Shown: positions 25,764-34,452, counted from the stretch's first letter. The stretch: DNA of 64,000 nt from Gemmatimonadota bacterium (GCA_009838645.1 VXRC01000012.1:32993-96992); one strand, 5' to 3'. Made by a program: numbers and translations. The notes: generated by a model from the letters alone, not told the origin.

Positions 25764-26501
25764 TCACGCGGCGGTCTGTGCGGCCAGTGCCGCCCCGATG
25801 ATCCCGGCCTGGTTCCTCATCCGGGCGGGCACGACCTCGGTATCCACGGTGAGCCACGACGAGAACTTTTCGTACTTGTTGCTGGCGCCGCCGCCCACGA
25901 TGATCAGGTCCGGGCGGATCAACTCGTCCAGCCTGCACAGGTACTCGTTCACCCGTCCGCCCCATACCTCCCAGCTCAGGCCCTTCGCCTTCCTAACGCT
26001 ATCGGCGGCGTATTTCTCCGCGACGCGGCCTTTCATCTCGATATGTCCGAATTCCGTGCTGGGCACGAGCGTGCCGTCGATGAACAGGGAGGTGCCGATG
26101 CCGGTTCCCAGGGTCGCGATGACCACCACGCCGTCCCGGCCTCTGCCCGCGCCATACCGCATTTCCGCCATGCCCGCGGCATCCGCGTCGTTCAGGAAAA
26201 CGACCGCCCTGCCCGTCGCCTTCGCCATGCGTTCTACGGCGTTGACGCCGATCCAGGACGCGTCGATGTTCGCGGCGGTCCGCACCGTACCGTGCTTGAT
26301 GACCGCGGGAAAGCCGAATCCCACGGGTCCCTGCAGGTCGAAGTGCCGGACGATTTCCGCCGCGGTCTCGATGACTTTCTTTGGCGTGGCCGGCCTGGGG
26401 GTGTCGATCCTGAAGCGATCCGTCTCGAGTCTTCCGGTTTCCAGGCAGACCGGCGCGCCTTTGATGCCCGTTCCGCCGATATCGATCCCCAGAAGACTCA
26501 T
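25764..26501 (-). CDS. ppgK: Polyphosphate glucokinase (ROK family)
   Basis: A 245-residue kinase starting MSLLGIDIGGTGIKGA, the phosphate-binding DIGGT motif. FLNDADAAGMAEMRYGAG gives the catalytic Asp. The signature LGTGIGTSLFIDGTLVPSTE is characteristic of PpgK-type enzymes, as is LIIVGGGASNKYEKF. It phosphorylates glucose using inorganic polyphosphate (and/or ATP). The start overlaps the stop of the upstream cold-shock/VOC fusion by 4 nt, so the two are translated together. Confidence 0.9.
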   Translation of the reverse strand: MSLLGIDIGGTGIKGAPVCLETGRLETDRFRIDTPRPATPKKVIETAAEIVRHFDLQGPVGFGFPAVIKHGTVRTAANIDASWIGVNAVERMAKATGRAVVFLNDADAAGMAEMRYGAGRGRDGVVVIATLGTGIGTSLFIDGTLVPSTEFGHIEMKGRVAEKYAADSVRKAKGLSWEVWGGRVNEYLCRLDELIRPDLIIVGGGASNKYEKFSSWLTVDTEVVPARMRNQAGIIGAALAAQTAA

Positions 26502-27130
26502 GCGGGTTCGCCTTCCGCCGATTCTTCCTCGGCCTGGACGGCATCGCGGTCACGCGGGGAAGTGATCCGCCAGTAATAGCCGTCCGGGTCCAGCATGCGG
26601 AAGTCCGTGGCGCCCCAGGGCTGTCCCTTCAGCGGTTCGTGTATGGCCACCCCGGCCTGTTCCATCTTCGCATGGAACTGGCCGATATCCGAGATCTCCA
26701 GGACCAGTTCGACCCCCACGCCGCGGGCGAGCGACTCGACAGGCTGTTCCCCCGGGTCCGGATACCAGAGCAGTTCGTCGGTCTTCAGTCCGAGGACCAG
26801 TTCGTTCCGTTGGAGCAGGATGTAACCGGGATCGTTCGACAGTTCCTTGAAGCCGAAGGTCTCCGTGTAGAATGCCGCGGACACCTGCAGGTCCTTCACG
26901 GCAAGGTTCACCTGGAGTCTCACGGACTGACTCTGGACCTGGACCTGATCGGCCCGGGGGCCGCGGGAAGTGAACTGGACGGTATACGCCACCTGGTCGC
27001 CGACCTGCAGCAACGAAAACTGCCCGTCCGTAATGTTGGATCGATGGAAAAACAGGTCCTCGTTCTCAGGCGTGTTGATGAACCCGTAACCCCTGGTGTG
27101 GTTCAGCCTGGTGATCGTACCCTGCGGCAT
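26498..27130 (-). CDS. Cold-shock domain fused to a VOC (glyoxalase-like) domain
   Basis: A 210-residue two-domain protein. Residues 1-64 are a cold-shock OB fold with RNP1-like RGYGFI and RNP2-like DLFFHRS, which bind single-stranded RNA/DNA. Residues about 70-195 are a vicinal-oxygen-chelate domain (VNLAVKDLQVSAAFYTETFG, then DFRMLDPDGYYWRI). The metal Glu/His positions of true glyoxalases are partly lost, so it may bind rather than convert a ligand. The fusion is unusual. The stop overlaps the ppgK start by 4 nt. A promoter at 27327-27356 would give a leader near 190 nt. Confidence 0.85.
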   Translation of the reverse strand: MPQGTITRLNHTRGYGFINTPENEDLFFHRSNITDGQFSLLQVGDQVAYTVQFTSRGPRADQVQVQSQSVRLQVNLAVKDLQVSAAFYTETFGFKELSNDPGYILLQRNELVLGLKTDELLWYPDPGEQPVESLARGVGVELVLEISDIGQFHAKMEQAGVAIHEPLKGQPWGATDFRMLDPDGYYWRITSPRDRDAVQAEEESAEGEPA

Positions 27131-27326
27131 GACTGTCCAGTCCCGGTTCCTGGGAACCGCCTTGGAAGAAGACCCGGTTTATCGTAAAGAGGAGGTGGAA
27201 TCTGGCAAGACCATGCCGGCCATTCCCACCCGAGGCAGGCATGGCAAAGTAGATGAACGCTCGTGCTTTGCCTGCCTGAAACAACATGCCGGCCAACCCC
27301 GGGAAAGGAGTCGCCGGCGAAGCTTC

Positions 27327-27356
27327 ATGTTAGGTTTGCGCAACCGGTCAAGTCAA
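27327..27356 (-). promoter_or_regulatory. Promoter of the cold-shock/VOC-ppgK unit
   Basis: Minus strand: TTGACT (27356-27351), 18-nt spacer, TAACAT (27332-27327). It implies an untranslated leader of about 190 nt before 27130, reminiscent of cspA-type leaders. The leader region 27131-27320 contains no ORF but repeats ATGCCGGCCA twice. Confidence 0.45.
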
Positions 27357-27402
27357 GGGTTTTCTTCTTCCCTCAAGCAGGTACACAACAGGTACATAGA
27401 GG

Positions 27403-27431
27403 TTGACAACCGGCGGGGGTTCGCCTAGACT
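27403..27431 (+). promoter_or_regulatory. Promoter of the lipoprotein/aminotransferase run
   Basis: Perfect TTGACA (27403-27408), 17-nt spacer, TAGACT (27426-27431), about 95 nt before the lipoprotein ATG. Divergent from the promoter at 27327-27356. Confidence 0.6.
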
Positions 27432-27530
27432 ATCCGGAGTGTCCGGACGAAGAAAAACACCCGTCGCTACAGGGCCTTCCCGCTGACCAGGGCCCATAGC
27501 CGGGACCCATAAACGGGACCCTTTATTGCC

Positions 27531-28064
27531 ATGCGCCTTATACATTTCAAATCGATATTGCTGGGTGCGCTGATCTGGTGCGGATGCGACCAGAACCTGC
27601 GTCCCTTGCCCGAAGACGGCGGACAGCCGTCCGGCAGGTCCTTCGTGGAGGCGCAGCGTCCGATCGACGGCAGCCGGGTGGCCGGCCGAAGCTTCGAGGA
27701 AGGACAGCCCACCGCGGTCCCGGGAGACGGTGCGAGCGTATCGGGAACCATCGACATCACGCCGGAACTCTTCGCGCGGCTCAGGGGCTCGGAGACCATG
27801 TACGTCATGGCGAGACGAAGCCAGGACGGTCCGCCCATGGCCGTCAAGCGTTTCAGAAGCCTGCGGTTCCCCATGCCGTACACGCTGACTGGCGCGGACC
27901 AGGCCGTCCAGGGCCCGGCCTTTACCGGGGAAGTCACCATCGTCGCGCGCATCGACCTGGACGGGAACGCCGGCGTACCGCAGGCCGGCGACATGGAAGG
28001 GGTCAACCCGCGGGTGGTCGTTGGAGACTCCGGGGCGGACGTCGTCATCGACCGGCTGTACTGA
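27531..28064 (+). CDS. Lipoprotein with a CcmI/CycH C-terminal-like domain
   Basis: A 177-residue protein with a short signal peptide ending in cysteine (LLGALIWCGC, Cys19 as probable lipid anchor), then a disordered linker. Residues about 68-175 (SGTIDITPELFARLRGSETM, then YVMARRSQDGPPMAVKRFR) match the periplasmic end of the CcmI/CycH cytochrome c maturation subunit, which binds the apocytochrome C-terminus. No other ccm gene is next to it. An aminotransferase gene follows after 11 nt. A role in apoprotein handling is inferred from this domain only. Confidence 0.7.
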   Translation: MRLIHFKSILLGALIWCGCDQNLRPLPEDGGQPSGRSFVEAQRPIDGSRVAGRSFEEGQPTAVPGDGASVSGTIDITPELFARLRGSETMYVMARRSQDGPPMAVKRFRSLRFPMPYTLTGADQAVQGPAFTGEVTIVARIDLDGNAGVPQAGDMEGVNPRVVVGDSGADVVIDRLY

Positions 28065-28075
28065 TCGGCAGCCAC

Positions 28076-29440
28076 ATGATGAATACCGAACTGCTCACAG
28101 CGCCTGAATCCTTGCGGCGGCTCGTCCTCGACCTGCGCCAGATGGAGACCTTCATCGAGGACCCACTCGTCGTCAGGAAGGCGGACGGGGTCTGGTACGA
28201 GGACGTAAACGGACGGCGGATCCTGGACGGCCTGTCGGGCATCTTCACCGTGAACGCCGGCCACGGAAACCGGAGGATCATCGAGGCGATCAAGGCGCAG
28301 CTGGACACCATGGCCTTCGCGCCTCCGCTCCACGCCACCAGCCCGCCGGCCATCGAGCTGGTCCAGCGGCTGGCGGAAGTCACGCCGGAAGATCTGAACA
28401 CCATCAAGCTCCTGTCCGGCGGTTCGGAAGCCACCGAGGCGGCCATGAAGCTGGCGCGGCAATACCACCGGCAGACCGGCAACCCGGGCAAGTTCAAGGT
28501 GATCTCCCGGTTTCACGGGTACCACGGCGCGACCATGGGGGCCCTGTCGGCCACGGGCACGCGCCGGCGCAAGACCATGTTCGAACCCACGCTGCACGGT
28601 TTCCTGCACGTCCACCCGCCGACCTGCTACCGGTGTCCCTATGAAAAGACCTTCCCGGACTGCGAGGTCTTCTGCGCCCGGACGGTGGAGGACCTCATCG
28701 AGCTGGAAGGCGCCGAGACCATCGCCGCGCTCATCCTGGAACCCGTGGGAAACACCGGCGGGATCATCATGCCGCCGCCGGGGTATCTCCCCGAGCTGCG
28801 GGATATCTGCGACCGGCACGGAATCCTCCTGATCTACGACGAAATCATCACCGGCTTCGGCCGCACCGGCAGCATGTTCGCGGCCCAGACCTTCGAGGCG
28901 GCGCCCGACATTCTCTGCATGGGCAAGGGCATGTCCAGCGGATACGTGCCCCTGGCGGGGATCGCCTTCCGGGATTCCATCGCCTCCGCCTTTCTCGGCA
29001 GGGAGGAGGACGAGGTCGAGTTTTCCCACGGCCATACCTACGGCGGCAACCCGCTGGCCGCGGCGGCCGGACTGGCCAACCTGGCGGAGATCCGGGAAAG
29101 GGACCTTTGCGCCCGGGCAAGCGAGACGGGCGCCTATGTCCGGCGGCGGCTGGAGGAACTGCGGGAATTCGGCATCGTAGGCGATATCCGGGGATGCGGC
29201 CTGCTGGCCGGCGTTGAATTCGTGGAAGATCCCGAAACCCGCACGCCCTTCGATCCAGCGGTGAAGTTCGGCGTGCAGGCTGGCCGGACCGCGCTCGAAA
29301 AAGGGCTGCTCACGCGCTTCGATCCCAACTGGATCGCACTGGCGCCGCCGCTCGTTATCACCCGGGAAGAGACGGACCTCATGCTGGACGTATTGTCGGA
29401 CAGCATCCGGGAAACAGTAAAGGAGTTGAAGACGTCATGA
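28076..29440 (+). CDS. Class III PLP aminotransferase
   Basis: A 454-residue omega-type aminotransferase. LSGGSEATEAAMKLARQYHR contacts the phosphate; LILEPVGNTGG and IYDEIITGFGRTG carry the PLP-binding Asp. The PLP Lys is in CMGKGMSSGYVPL, and the substrate-side segment is HGHTYGGNPLAAAA. It probably transaminates an amine or amino acid against pyruvate or 2-oxoglutarate. A double ATG (28076, 28079) starts it. Its stop overlaps the Tat-type aminotransferase start by 4 nt, so the two are made together. Confidence 0.92.
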   Translation: MMNTELLTAPESLRRLVLDLRQMETFIEDPLVVRKADGVWYEDVNGRRILDGLSGIFTVNAGHGNRRIIEAIKAQLDTMAFAPPLHATSPPAIELVQRLAEVTPEDLNTIKLLSGGSEATEAAMKLARQYHRQTGNPGKFKVISRFHGYHGATMGALSATGTRRRKTMFEPTLHGFLHVHPPTCYRCPYEKTFPDCEVFCARTVEDLIELEGAETIAALILEPVGNTGGIIMPPPGYLPELRDICDRHGILLIYDEIITGFGRTGSMFAAQTFEAAPDILCMGKGMSSGYVPLAGIAFRDSIASAFLGREEDEVEFSHGHTYGGNPLAAAAGLANLAEIRERDLCARASETGAYVRRRLEELREFGIVGDIRGCGLLAGVEFVEDPETRTPFDPAVKFGVQAGRTALEKGLLTRFDPNWIALAPPLVITREETDLMLDVLSDSIRETVKELKTS

Positions 29441-30657
29441 AACCAGATTCCAACCTGTCGCGCCGTGGATTCATCGGGGGAACGCTGCTGGGAGGACTGG
29501 CTGCCCTGTCCGCCGATCCGATGGTGATGGCGCAGGCCCTGGTGTCGGGCAAGAAACCGGAGGATATCCAGGGTCATGGTATCGCGCCGGGCTACGTGAA
29601 CCTGTCGTCCAACGAGAACCCCCTGGGACCGTCTCCGCGGGCGGTCGAGGCGGTCGCCGCGCGCATATTCGACGTGAACCGTTACCACTGGAGTTTCATG
29701 CCGGACCCGGTGGAGACCCTGACCAACGCGCTCGAAAGAAAACACGGCCTGCCAGTCACCGAGACGACATGGGACAACTGGGACGAGGTTACGGAAAACC
29801 GCCGGGTGGTCCTCAGCGCGGGTTCCAGCATGATCCTTCACTCGGTGGGCCTGGCGACGGCCCGGAACAAGGCCGAACTGGTCCAGGCCCAGCCCGCCTA
29901 CTACGACACCGCGGCCGTCTGGGGACGGCTCAGGGAGGAAGAAGGCGTCGACGTCAAGGTCAACTACGTCCGCCTGACCCGGGACCTGCGGCACAATCTG
30001 AACGCCATGTACGAGAAGATCAACGACAAGACGACGGTCGTGGTCGTGACGAATCCGAACAATCCAACCAGCACGGTGGTGGACCATGACGCGTTGGTGG
30101 ATTTCGTCCGGTCCGTGCCTGCTCATGTCACAGTGTTCATCGACGAAGCGTATATCGATTACACGGCCGATCCCGGTTACCGCGATGCGGTGTACCTGGC
30201 TCGGGAACAGGACAACGTGATCGTCTCCCGGACGTTCTCCAAGATCTACGGCATGGCGGGCATGCGTGTAGGATATGCCGTGCTTTCGCCCCGGCTGAGA
30301 CGCAAACTGTCGCTTTACAACCTGGGCGGGCCGCCGAGCAACCTGGGCGCGTACGCCGCCATCGCCGCACTGGACGACCACGCCCACTACGAGCGTAGCC
30401 GGCATACGGTGGAGGAAGGCAAGGCCTACCTGGGCAAGGCCTTCGAACGGCTGGATATCCCGTATACGCCCAGCGATTCCTGCTTTGTCCTGTTCAGGCT
30501 CGGTGATAAAGCCGAACGCGTATTCGATGCGCTCCAGGAGCGGAATGTCTGGATCGGCGACGGCATGTGGTGGGGGCTGAAGGGGCATTTGCGCGTGACC
30601 GTCGGCACGCCGGACGAGAACGAGGCCTTCATCAACACGCTGGAAGCGGTGTTGTAG
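29437..30657 (+). CDS. HisC-like PLP aminotransferase with a Tat signal
   Basis: A 406-residue class I/II aminotransferase. The N-terminus SRRGFIGGTLLGGLAALSA is a twin-arginine signal (SRRGFIG), so it should be exported folded with its PLP. The catalytic region resembles histidinol-phosphate aminotransferase: NLSSNENPLGPSP, VTNPNNPTST, FIDEAYIDY, and the PLP Lys in SRTFSKIYGMAGMRVG. Exported HisC-like proteins are known in scattered lineages with unclear roles. The ATG overlaps the upstream class III aminotransferase stop (ATGA). Confidence 0.88.
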   Translation: MKPDSNLSRRGFIGGTLLGGLAALSADPMVMAQALVSGKKPEDIQGHGIAPGYVNLSSNENPLGPSPRAVEAVAARIFDVNRYHWSFMPDPVETLTNALERKHGLPVTETTWDNWDEVTENRRVVLSAGSSMILHSVGLATARNKAELVQAQPAYYDTAAVWGRLREEEGVDVKVNYVRLTRDLRHNLNAMYEKINDKTTVVVVTNPNNPTSTVVDHDALVDFVRSVPAHVTVFIDEAYIDYTADPGYRDAVYLAREQDNVIVSRTFSKIYGMAGMRVGYAVLSPRLRRKLSLYNLGGPPSNLGAYAAIAALDDHAHYERSRHTVEEGKAYLGKAFERLDIPYTPSDSCFVLFRLGDKAERVFDALQERNVWIGDGMWWGLKGHLRVTVGTPDENEAFINTLEAVL

Positions 30658-30685
30658 CGCGGCATTCGGGCGAGACACGGGTCCC

Positions 30686-31723
30686 ATGGACAATCCGGTA
30701 CTGAAATTCGCGGACGTCCCGTTGGATCGGGTGGAGGAACGGCGCGGCGATCCGGAGTGGCTCGCCGGACGGCTGGTCCGGGACGATACCCGCTTCATTC
30801 CCGTCTGGCACGATCTGAGCCTGATCGATGACGGCCATGGGGCGTCCCTGCCGTCCGCCGTAGTCTGTGGGGGTTCCTCTGACGCGGCCGGCGCGACCGG
30901 AGTGGCCGGCGCGACCGGAGTGGCCGGCCCGGGCGGAGTGGCCGAACCGGTCGGCGCGGATGTGCTTACGGCCAGTTGCGAAACCGTTTTCCTGGGTATG
31001 GAAGGAGACCGGGCTGTTTTCGCGGTAGACCTCTCGGGTACCGGTGAAGAAGAGGCGGTCGCGGCGGCCGGAGGCCTGGGAAAGTTCCAGGACCTCTGGC
31101 GCGCCGGTCCGTCGATCGACGCGCGCGGAGCCGCGCTCATGGCGTATGCGCGGGGGATGTTGTACTGGCACCGCGAGAACCGGTTCTGCGGCCGATGTGG
31201 CCACGCCACCGAAAGCCTGGAAGGAGGCCGCCGGCGCCGGTGCACGGACGCGGATTGCGGCAGGAATGCCTTTCCCCGCATCGACCCCGCGGTGATCACG
31301 CTGGTGGAGTACCGGCCGGAAGACGGCCGACCGCCCATGTGTCTCCTGGGCAACCACCACAGGCCGCCGCCGAACGTGTTTTCCACGCTCTCCGGCTATA
31401 CGGAACCGGGGGAGAGCCTGGAGGAAACCGTGGTCCGGGAGGTGTTCGAGGAGGTCGGCGTCCGCGTGAGCGCCTCTTACTACCAGGCCTCCCAACCCTG
31501 GCCCTTCCCCTCGTCGCTGATGCTGGGTTTCCGCGCGCGGGCGGAAACCACCGCCATCGTGGTGAACGCGGAGGAACTCGTAGAGGCCCGCTGGTTCACC
31601 GCCGAGGAGGTCCTGGGTTTCGGCGAGTGGGGTGACGAGTCGGTCGCATGCGCCCTGCCGCGCCGTGATTCCATCGCCCGGTTCCTGGTCGATTCCTGGG
31701 TGGCCGAAGTGACCGCCCGCTGA
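30686..31723 (+). CDS. nudC: NADH pyrophosphatase (NudC type) with a repeat insert
   Basis: A 345-residue enzyme that hydrolyses NAD(H) or deNADs RNA 5' caps. The zinc ribbon begins FCGRCGH (Cys168, Cys171) and continues RCTDADCGRN. The Nudix box is GYTEPGESLEETVVREVFEE, then VGV, followed by the NudC-specific SQPWPFPSSLM. The N-terminal domain carries an in-frame insert of four 18-bp units (30887-30958), encoding repeats such as AGATGV. It follows the Tat aminotransferase by 28 nt. Confidence 0.93.
   Translation: MDNPVLKFADVPLDRVEERRGDPEWLAGRLVRDDTRFIPVWHDLSLIDDGHGASLPSAVVCGGSSDAAGATGVAGATGVAGPGGVAEPVGADVLTASCETVFLGMEGDRAVFAVDLSGTGEEEAVAAAGGLGKFQDLWRAGPSIDARGAALMAYARGMLYWHRENRFCGRCGHATESLEGGRRRRCTDADCGRNAFPRIDPAVITLVEYRPEDGRPPMCLLGNHHRPPPNVFSTLSGYTEPGESLEETVVREVFEEVGVRVSASYYQASQPWPFPSSLMLGFRARAETTAIVVNAEELVEARWFTAEEVLGFGEWGDESVACALPRRDSIARFLVDSWVAEVTAR
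30887..30958 (+). repeat. Four 18-bp in-frame repeats inside nudC
   Basis: Units at 30887-30904, 30905-30922 (identical), 30923-30940 and 30941-30958 (diverged) encode AGATGV, AGATGV, AGPGGV and AEPVGA. They extend a surface loop of the N-terminal domain without breaking the frame. Confidence 0.9.
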
Positions 31724-31795
31724 AGCGGTCGATGCGTCTGGCATCGCGAGGCGCAGCGCCGCCGGCCGCCATCGAATCCAAATACGGAGCAAATC

Positions 31796-33325
31796 ATGGA
31801 AGACTACACGTCCCTGGTCCCCTATTACACCTTTCCCACTGATTCGCTCGAAGCGCAGGAAGCCGCGCTGGCGGATAACCCGCTCCTGCAGCGCCTGAAC
31901 GCGTCCCGCAGGAGCTACGATGACGATCCGCACCGGCCCGCGTACCATTACGTGAATCCCGAGGCCATGCTCAACGACCCCAACGGCCTGTGTTTCTGGC
32001 AGGGACGATGGCACCTGTTCTACCAGGCCTACCCGCCCGAGGACACGCGGCAGCACTGGGGGCACGCAGTTTCGGACGACCTCGTCCGCTGGCGCGACCT
32101 GCCCTACTGCATCTATCCCAACCCGGAGCGCTGCTGTTACTCGGGCGCCGCGCTGGTGGAGGAGGACCGCGTGATCGCCATGTACCACGGCACGGTCGCG
32201 GGCAACATGGTCGCCGTATCCAGCGATCCCCTGCTCCTCAACTGGGAGAAGGTCACCGGTGGGCCCGTCATCCCCATGCCGCCGAAGGACGGTCCGCCCG
32301 CGCCCTACAACGTGTTCGATCCGTGCATCTGGAAGAAGGACGGGGTCTACTATTCGCTCTCCGCGGGCACCAAGCCGACAGGGCCGGCCGGCAAGAAGAG
32401 GCGTGCGAACTACCTGTTCCGCTCCGAGGACCTGGCCCGCTGGACCTACCTCCATCCCTTCGTAGAGGAGGACGACTACACCCTGGTGGGGGACGACGGC
32501 GCCTGCCCGTATTTCTGGCCCATCGGCGACCGTTACATCCTGCTCTTCTTCAGCCACATGAGCGGTCCCCAGTACCTGATCGGCGACTACGACACGGAAC
32601 GGGACAAGTTCGTGGTGACCTACGGCGCCAAGTTCAACTTCGGTGCGTACAAGCCTTCCGGGCTGCACGCGCCTTCGGCCACGCCGGACGGCAAGGGCGG
32701 ACTCGTCGCGATCTTCAACATGAACCACGGCAAGCCGACGGAGGGGTGGAACCAGATCATGTCCTTGCCCCGGCGCCTGACCGTCGACGGCGACGAACTG
32801 TACCAGGAACCGGTCGAGGCCCTCGAATCGCTGCGGGAAGCCCCGGTCCGGTTCGACGGCTTCAACCTCCCGGCCAACCAGGAGGTCGTGCTGCCCGCGC
32901 CGGAGGGCGGCAACACCATGGAGTTCGAGTTGGAGATCGACCCGGGTTCGTCGCCCATGGTGGAGATGAACGTGCTTCGGTCGCCGGACCGGGAGGAGTT
33001 CACGCGCATCGCCTTCTACCGGGGCCGCGGGTTCCATGGCGGGAGCCTGCTTTCCGTCGATACCTCCTACGCGTCCTCCGCGCCCGACGTGATGTCCCGC
33101 GCGCCCGAGACCGCGCCACTGGCGCTGGAGGAGGAGGAAACGCTGAAACTGCGGGTGTTCGTGGACCGGAGCGTCGTGGAGGTATTCGCCAACGGCCGCC
33201 AGTGTGTCGCGCTGCGCGTCTACCCCGACCGGCCGGACAGCACGGGCGTGTCCTTCCGCTCCCAGGGCGTCGACAGCCGGGTCCGGTCGCTCCGGGCCTA
33301 CAAGATGAAATCGATATGGGTTTGA
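31796..33325 (+). CDS. Glycoside hydrolase family 32-like protein lacking the EC-motif glutamate
   Basis: A 509-residue five-blade propeller plus beta-sandwich protein. The nucleophile motif is present as MLNDPNGL and HWGHAVSDDLVRW is kept. The RDP motif appears as VFDPCIW. The third motif reads GACP at residues 235-238, so the normal acid/base Glu before the Cys is Ala236. The C-terminal sandwich ends with FVDRSVVEVFANGRQ, typical of GH32. Family members cleave fructosides such as sucrose or levan. The missing Glu makes activity uncertain. No signal peptide is present, so it is probably cytoplasmic. Confidence 0.85.
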   Translation: MEDYTSLVPYYTFPTDSLEAQEAALADNPLLQRLNASRRSYDDDPHRPAYHYVNPEAMLNDPNGLCFWQGRWHLFYQAYPPEDTRQHWGHAVSDDLVRWRDLPYCIYPNPERCCYSGAALVEEDRVIAMYHGTVAGNMVAVSSDPLLLNWEKVTGGPVIPMPPKDGPPAPYNVFDPCIWKKDGVYYSLSAGTKPTGPAGKKRRANYLFRSEDLARWTYLHPFVEEDDYTLVGDDGACPYFWPIGDRYILLFFSHMSGPQYLIGDYDTERDKFVVTYGAKFNFGAYKPSGLHAPSATPDGKGGLVAIFNMNHGKPTEGWNQIMSLPRRLTVDGDELYQEPVEALESLREAPVRFDGFNLPANQEVVLPAPEGGNTMEFELEIDPGSSPMVEMNVLRSPDREEFTRIAFYRGRGFHGGSLLSVDTSYASSAPDVMSRAPETAPLALEEEETLKLRVFVDRSVVEVFANGRQCVALRVYPDRPDSTGVSFRSQGVDSRVRSLRAYKMKSIWV

Positions 33326-33350
33326 ACCGCCCGTAGCCCAGGAGGGAAGC

Positions 33351-34403
33351 ATGGCCACCGTGGATGGCATCGAATTGCGGCAGCTCGTCTGCAACAACGC
33401 CTTCGAACCCCGATGGGAATCCTATACGCTGGACGATCTCGATCCCGACGAAGTCCGTGTCCGCAGCGAACTCACCGCGGCGAAACACGGGACGGAGAAG
33501 GGCGAGATCACGGGAGAATCCATCTATTGCAGCGTGCCCATGGATCCGGACGGCCGGGTCTTCGACCGGTCGCGGACCCATTCTTACGACCCGACGACGT
33601 GGAAACCCGTGGGCAATACGACCGTGGGTACGGTCATGGCCACAGGCAGCGAAGTCGAAGACGTGAAGGAGGGCGACCGGGTATATGGTTACGGGGGATT
33701 CAGGCCGGTTCACCAGGGCCGTCACTTCAAGCCGCTGCTTCCCGGATTCACCGAAGAAGCCGCCTGCTGCATGGATCCCGCCGACTTCGCCCTGGCGGCC
33801 GTGCGGGACGGGCAGGTGCGGATTGGCGAGCGGGTCATCGTCTTCGGCATGGGCGCCATCGGGCTCTTCACCGTCCAGTTGGCCCGGCTGTCCGGCGCGG
33901 TCGACGTGGTGGCGGTGGACCCGATCGCCCGCCGGCGCGAACTGGCACTGCGGCACGGCGCGACCAGGGCGGTCGATCCGAAGGAGGTCGGCGAATTCGG
34001 CATGGCGTCCCGCGAATGGCTCGAACACGGCGCGGATGTCGCAATCGAGGCCAGCGGGAGTTACCACGCGCTCAACCAGGCGATCCGGGCCACCCGGTAC
34101 GCCGGGCGGGTGGTGCCCCTGGCCTTCTACCTGGGAGACGCGAAGGGACTTTACCTCGGCGAGGAGTTCCACTTCAACCAGATCGACATCGTCTCGGCGC
34201 GGGCCTGCAGCCGCCCGCAGCGAAACCTGTTCTGGGAGGAGGACCGGATCTTCGAAATCCTGGTCCGCCTCTTCCGGGAGGGCACGCTCCATCCACACGG
34301 TCTGCCCGATCCCGTCGTGACACCCGACGAATTGCCGGAAGCGTACGGCAAGATGCGGCACGCGCCGGATGAAGTGATCAAGGTAGCCGTAAGGTGGCCG
34401 TAA
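33351..34403 (+). CDS. Zinc-type alcohol/polyol dehydrogenase (MDR superfamily)
   Basis: A 350-residue medium-chain dehydrogenase. Visible parts are KHGTEKGEITGE and CCMDPADFALAAVRDG in the catalytic domain, VIVFGMGAIGLFTVQLARL as the nucleotide-binding Rossmann motif, and DVAIEASGSYHALNQAIRAT. Structural zinc cysteines are absent, as in many sorbitol/threonine-dehydrogenase relatives. It probably oxidises a polyol or sugar, consistent with the adjacent GH32-like gene 25 nt upstream. Its stop lies inside a 22-bp duplicated block (34396-34452). Confidence 0.85.
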   Translation: MATVDGIELRQLVCNNAFEPRWESYTLDDLDPDEVRVRSELTAAKHGTEKGEITGESIYCSVPMDPDGRVFDRSRTHSYDPTTWKPVGNTTVGTVMATGSEVEDVKEGDRVYGYGGFRPVHQGRHFKPLLPGFTEEAACCMDPADFALAAVRDGQVRIGERVIVFGMGAIGLFTVQLARLSGAVDVVAVDPIARRRELALRHGATRAVDPKEVGEFGMASREWLEHGADVAIEASGSYHALNQAIRATRYAGRVVPLAFYLGDAKGLYLGEEFHFNQIDIVSARACSRPQRNLFWEEDRIFEILVRLFREGTLHPHGLPDPVVTPDELPEAYGKMRHAPDEVIKVAVRWP

Positions 34404-34452
34404 GCCGGCCGTAAGGTCGCCCCGTAGGGAGGCCGTAAGCCGGCCGTAAGGT
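34396..34452. repeat. 22-bp duplication spanning the dehydrogenase stop codon
   Basis: GGCCGTAAGCCGGCCGTAAG followed by GT occurs exactly at 34396-34417 and 34431-34452, 35 bp apart. The first copy contains the TAA stop of the dehydrogenase (34401-34403). A shorter GCCGTAAGG also precedes it. Confidence 0.9.

Noticed and set aside
29134..31386. 750-codon reverse frame
   Set aside because: Antisense to the two aminotransferases and nudC; low-complexity composition.
30632..33397. 921-codon reverse frame
   Set aside because: It overlaps nudC and the GH32-like gene, both with clear motifs. Composition is Arg/Gly/Val/His-rich with no folds, as in antisense frames of high-GC DNA.
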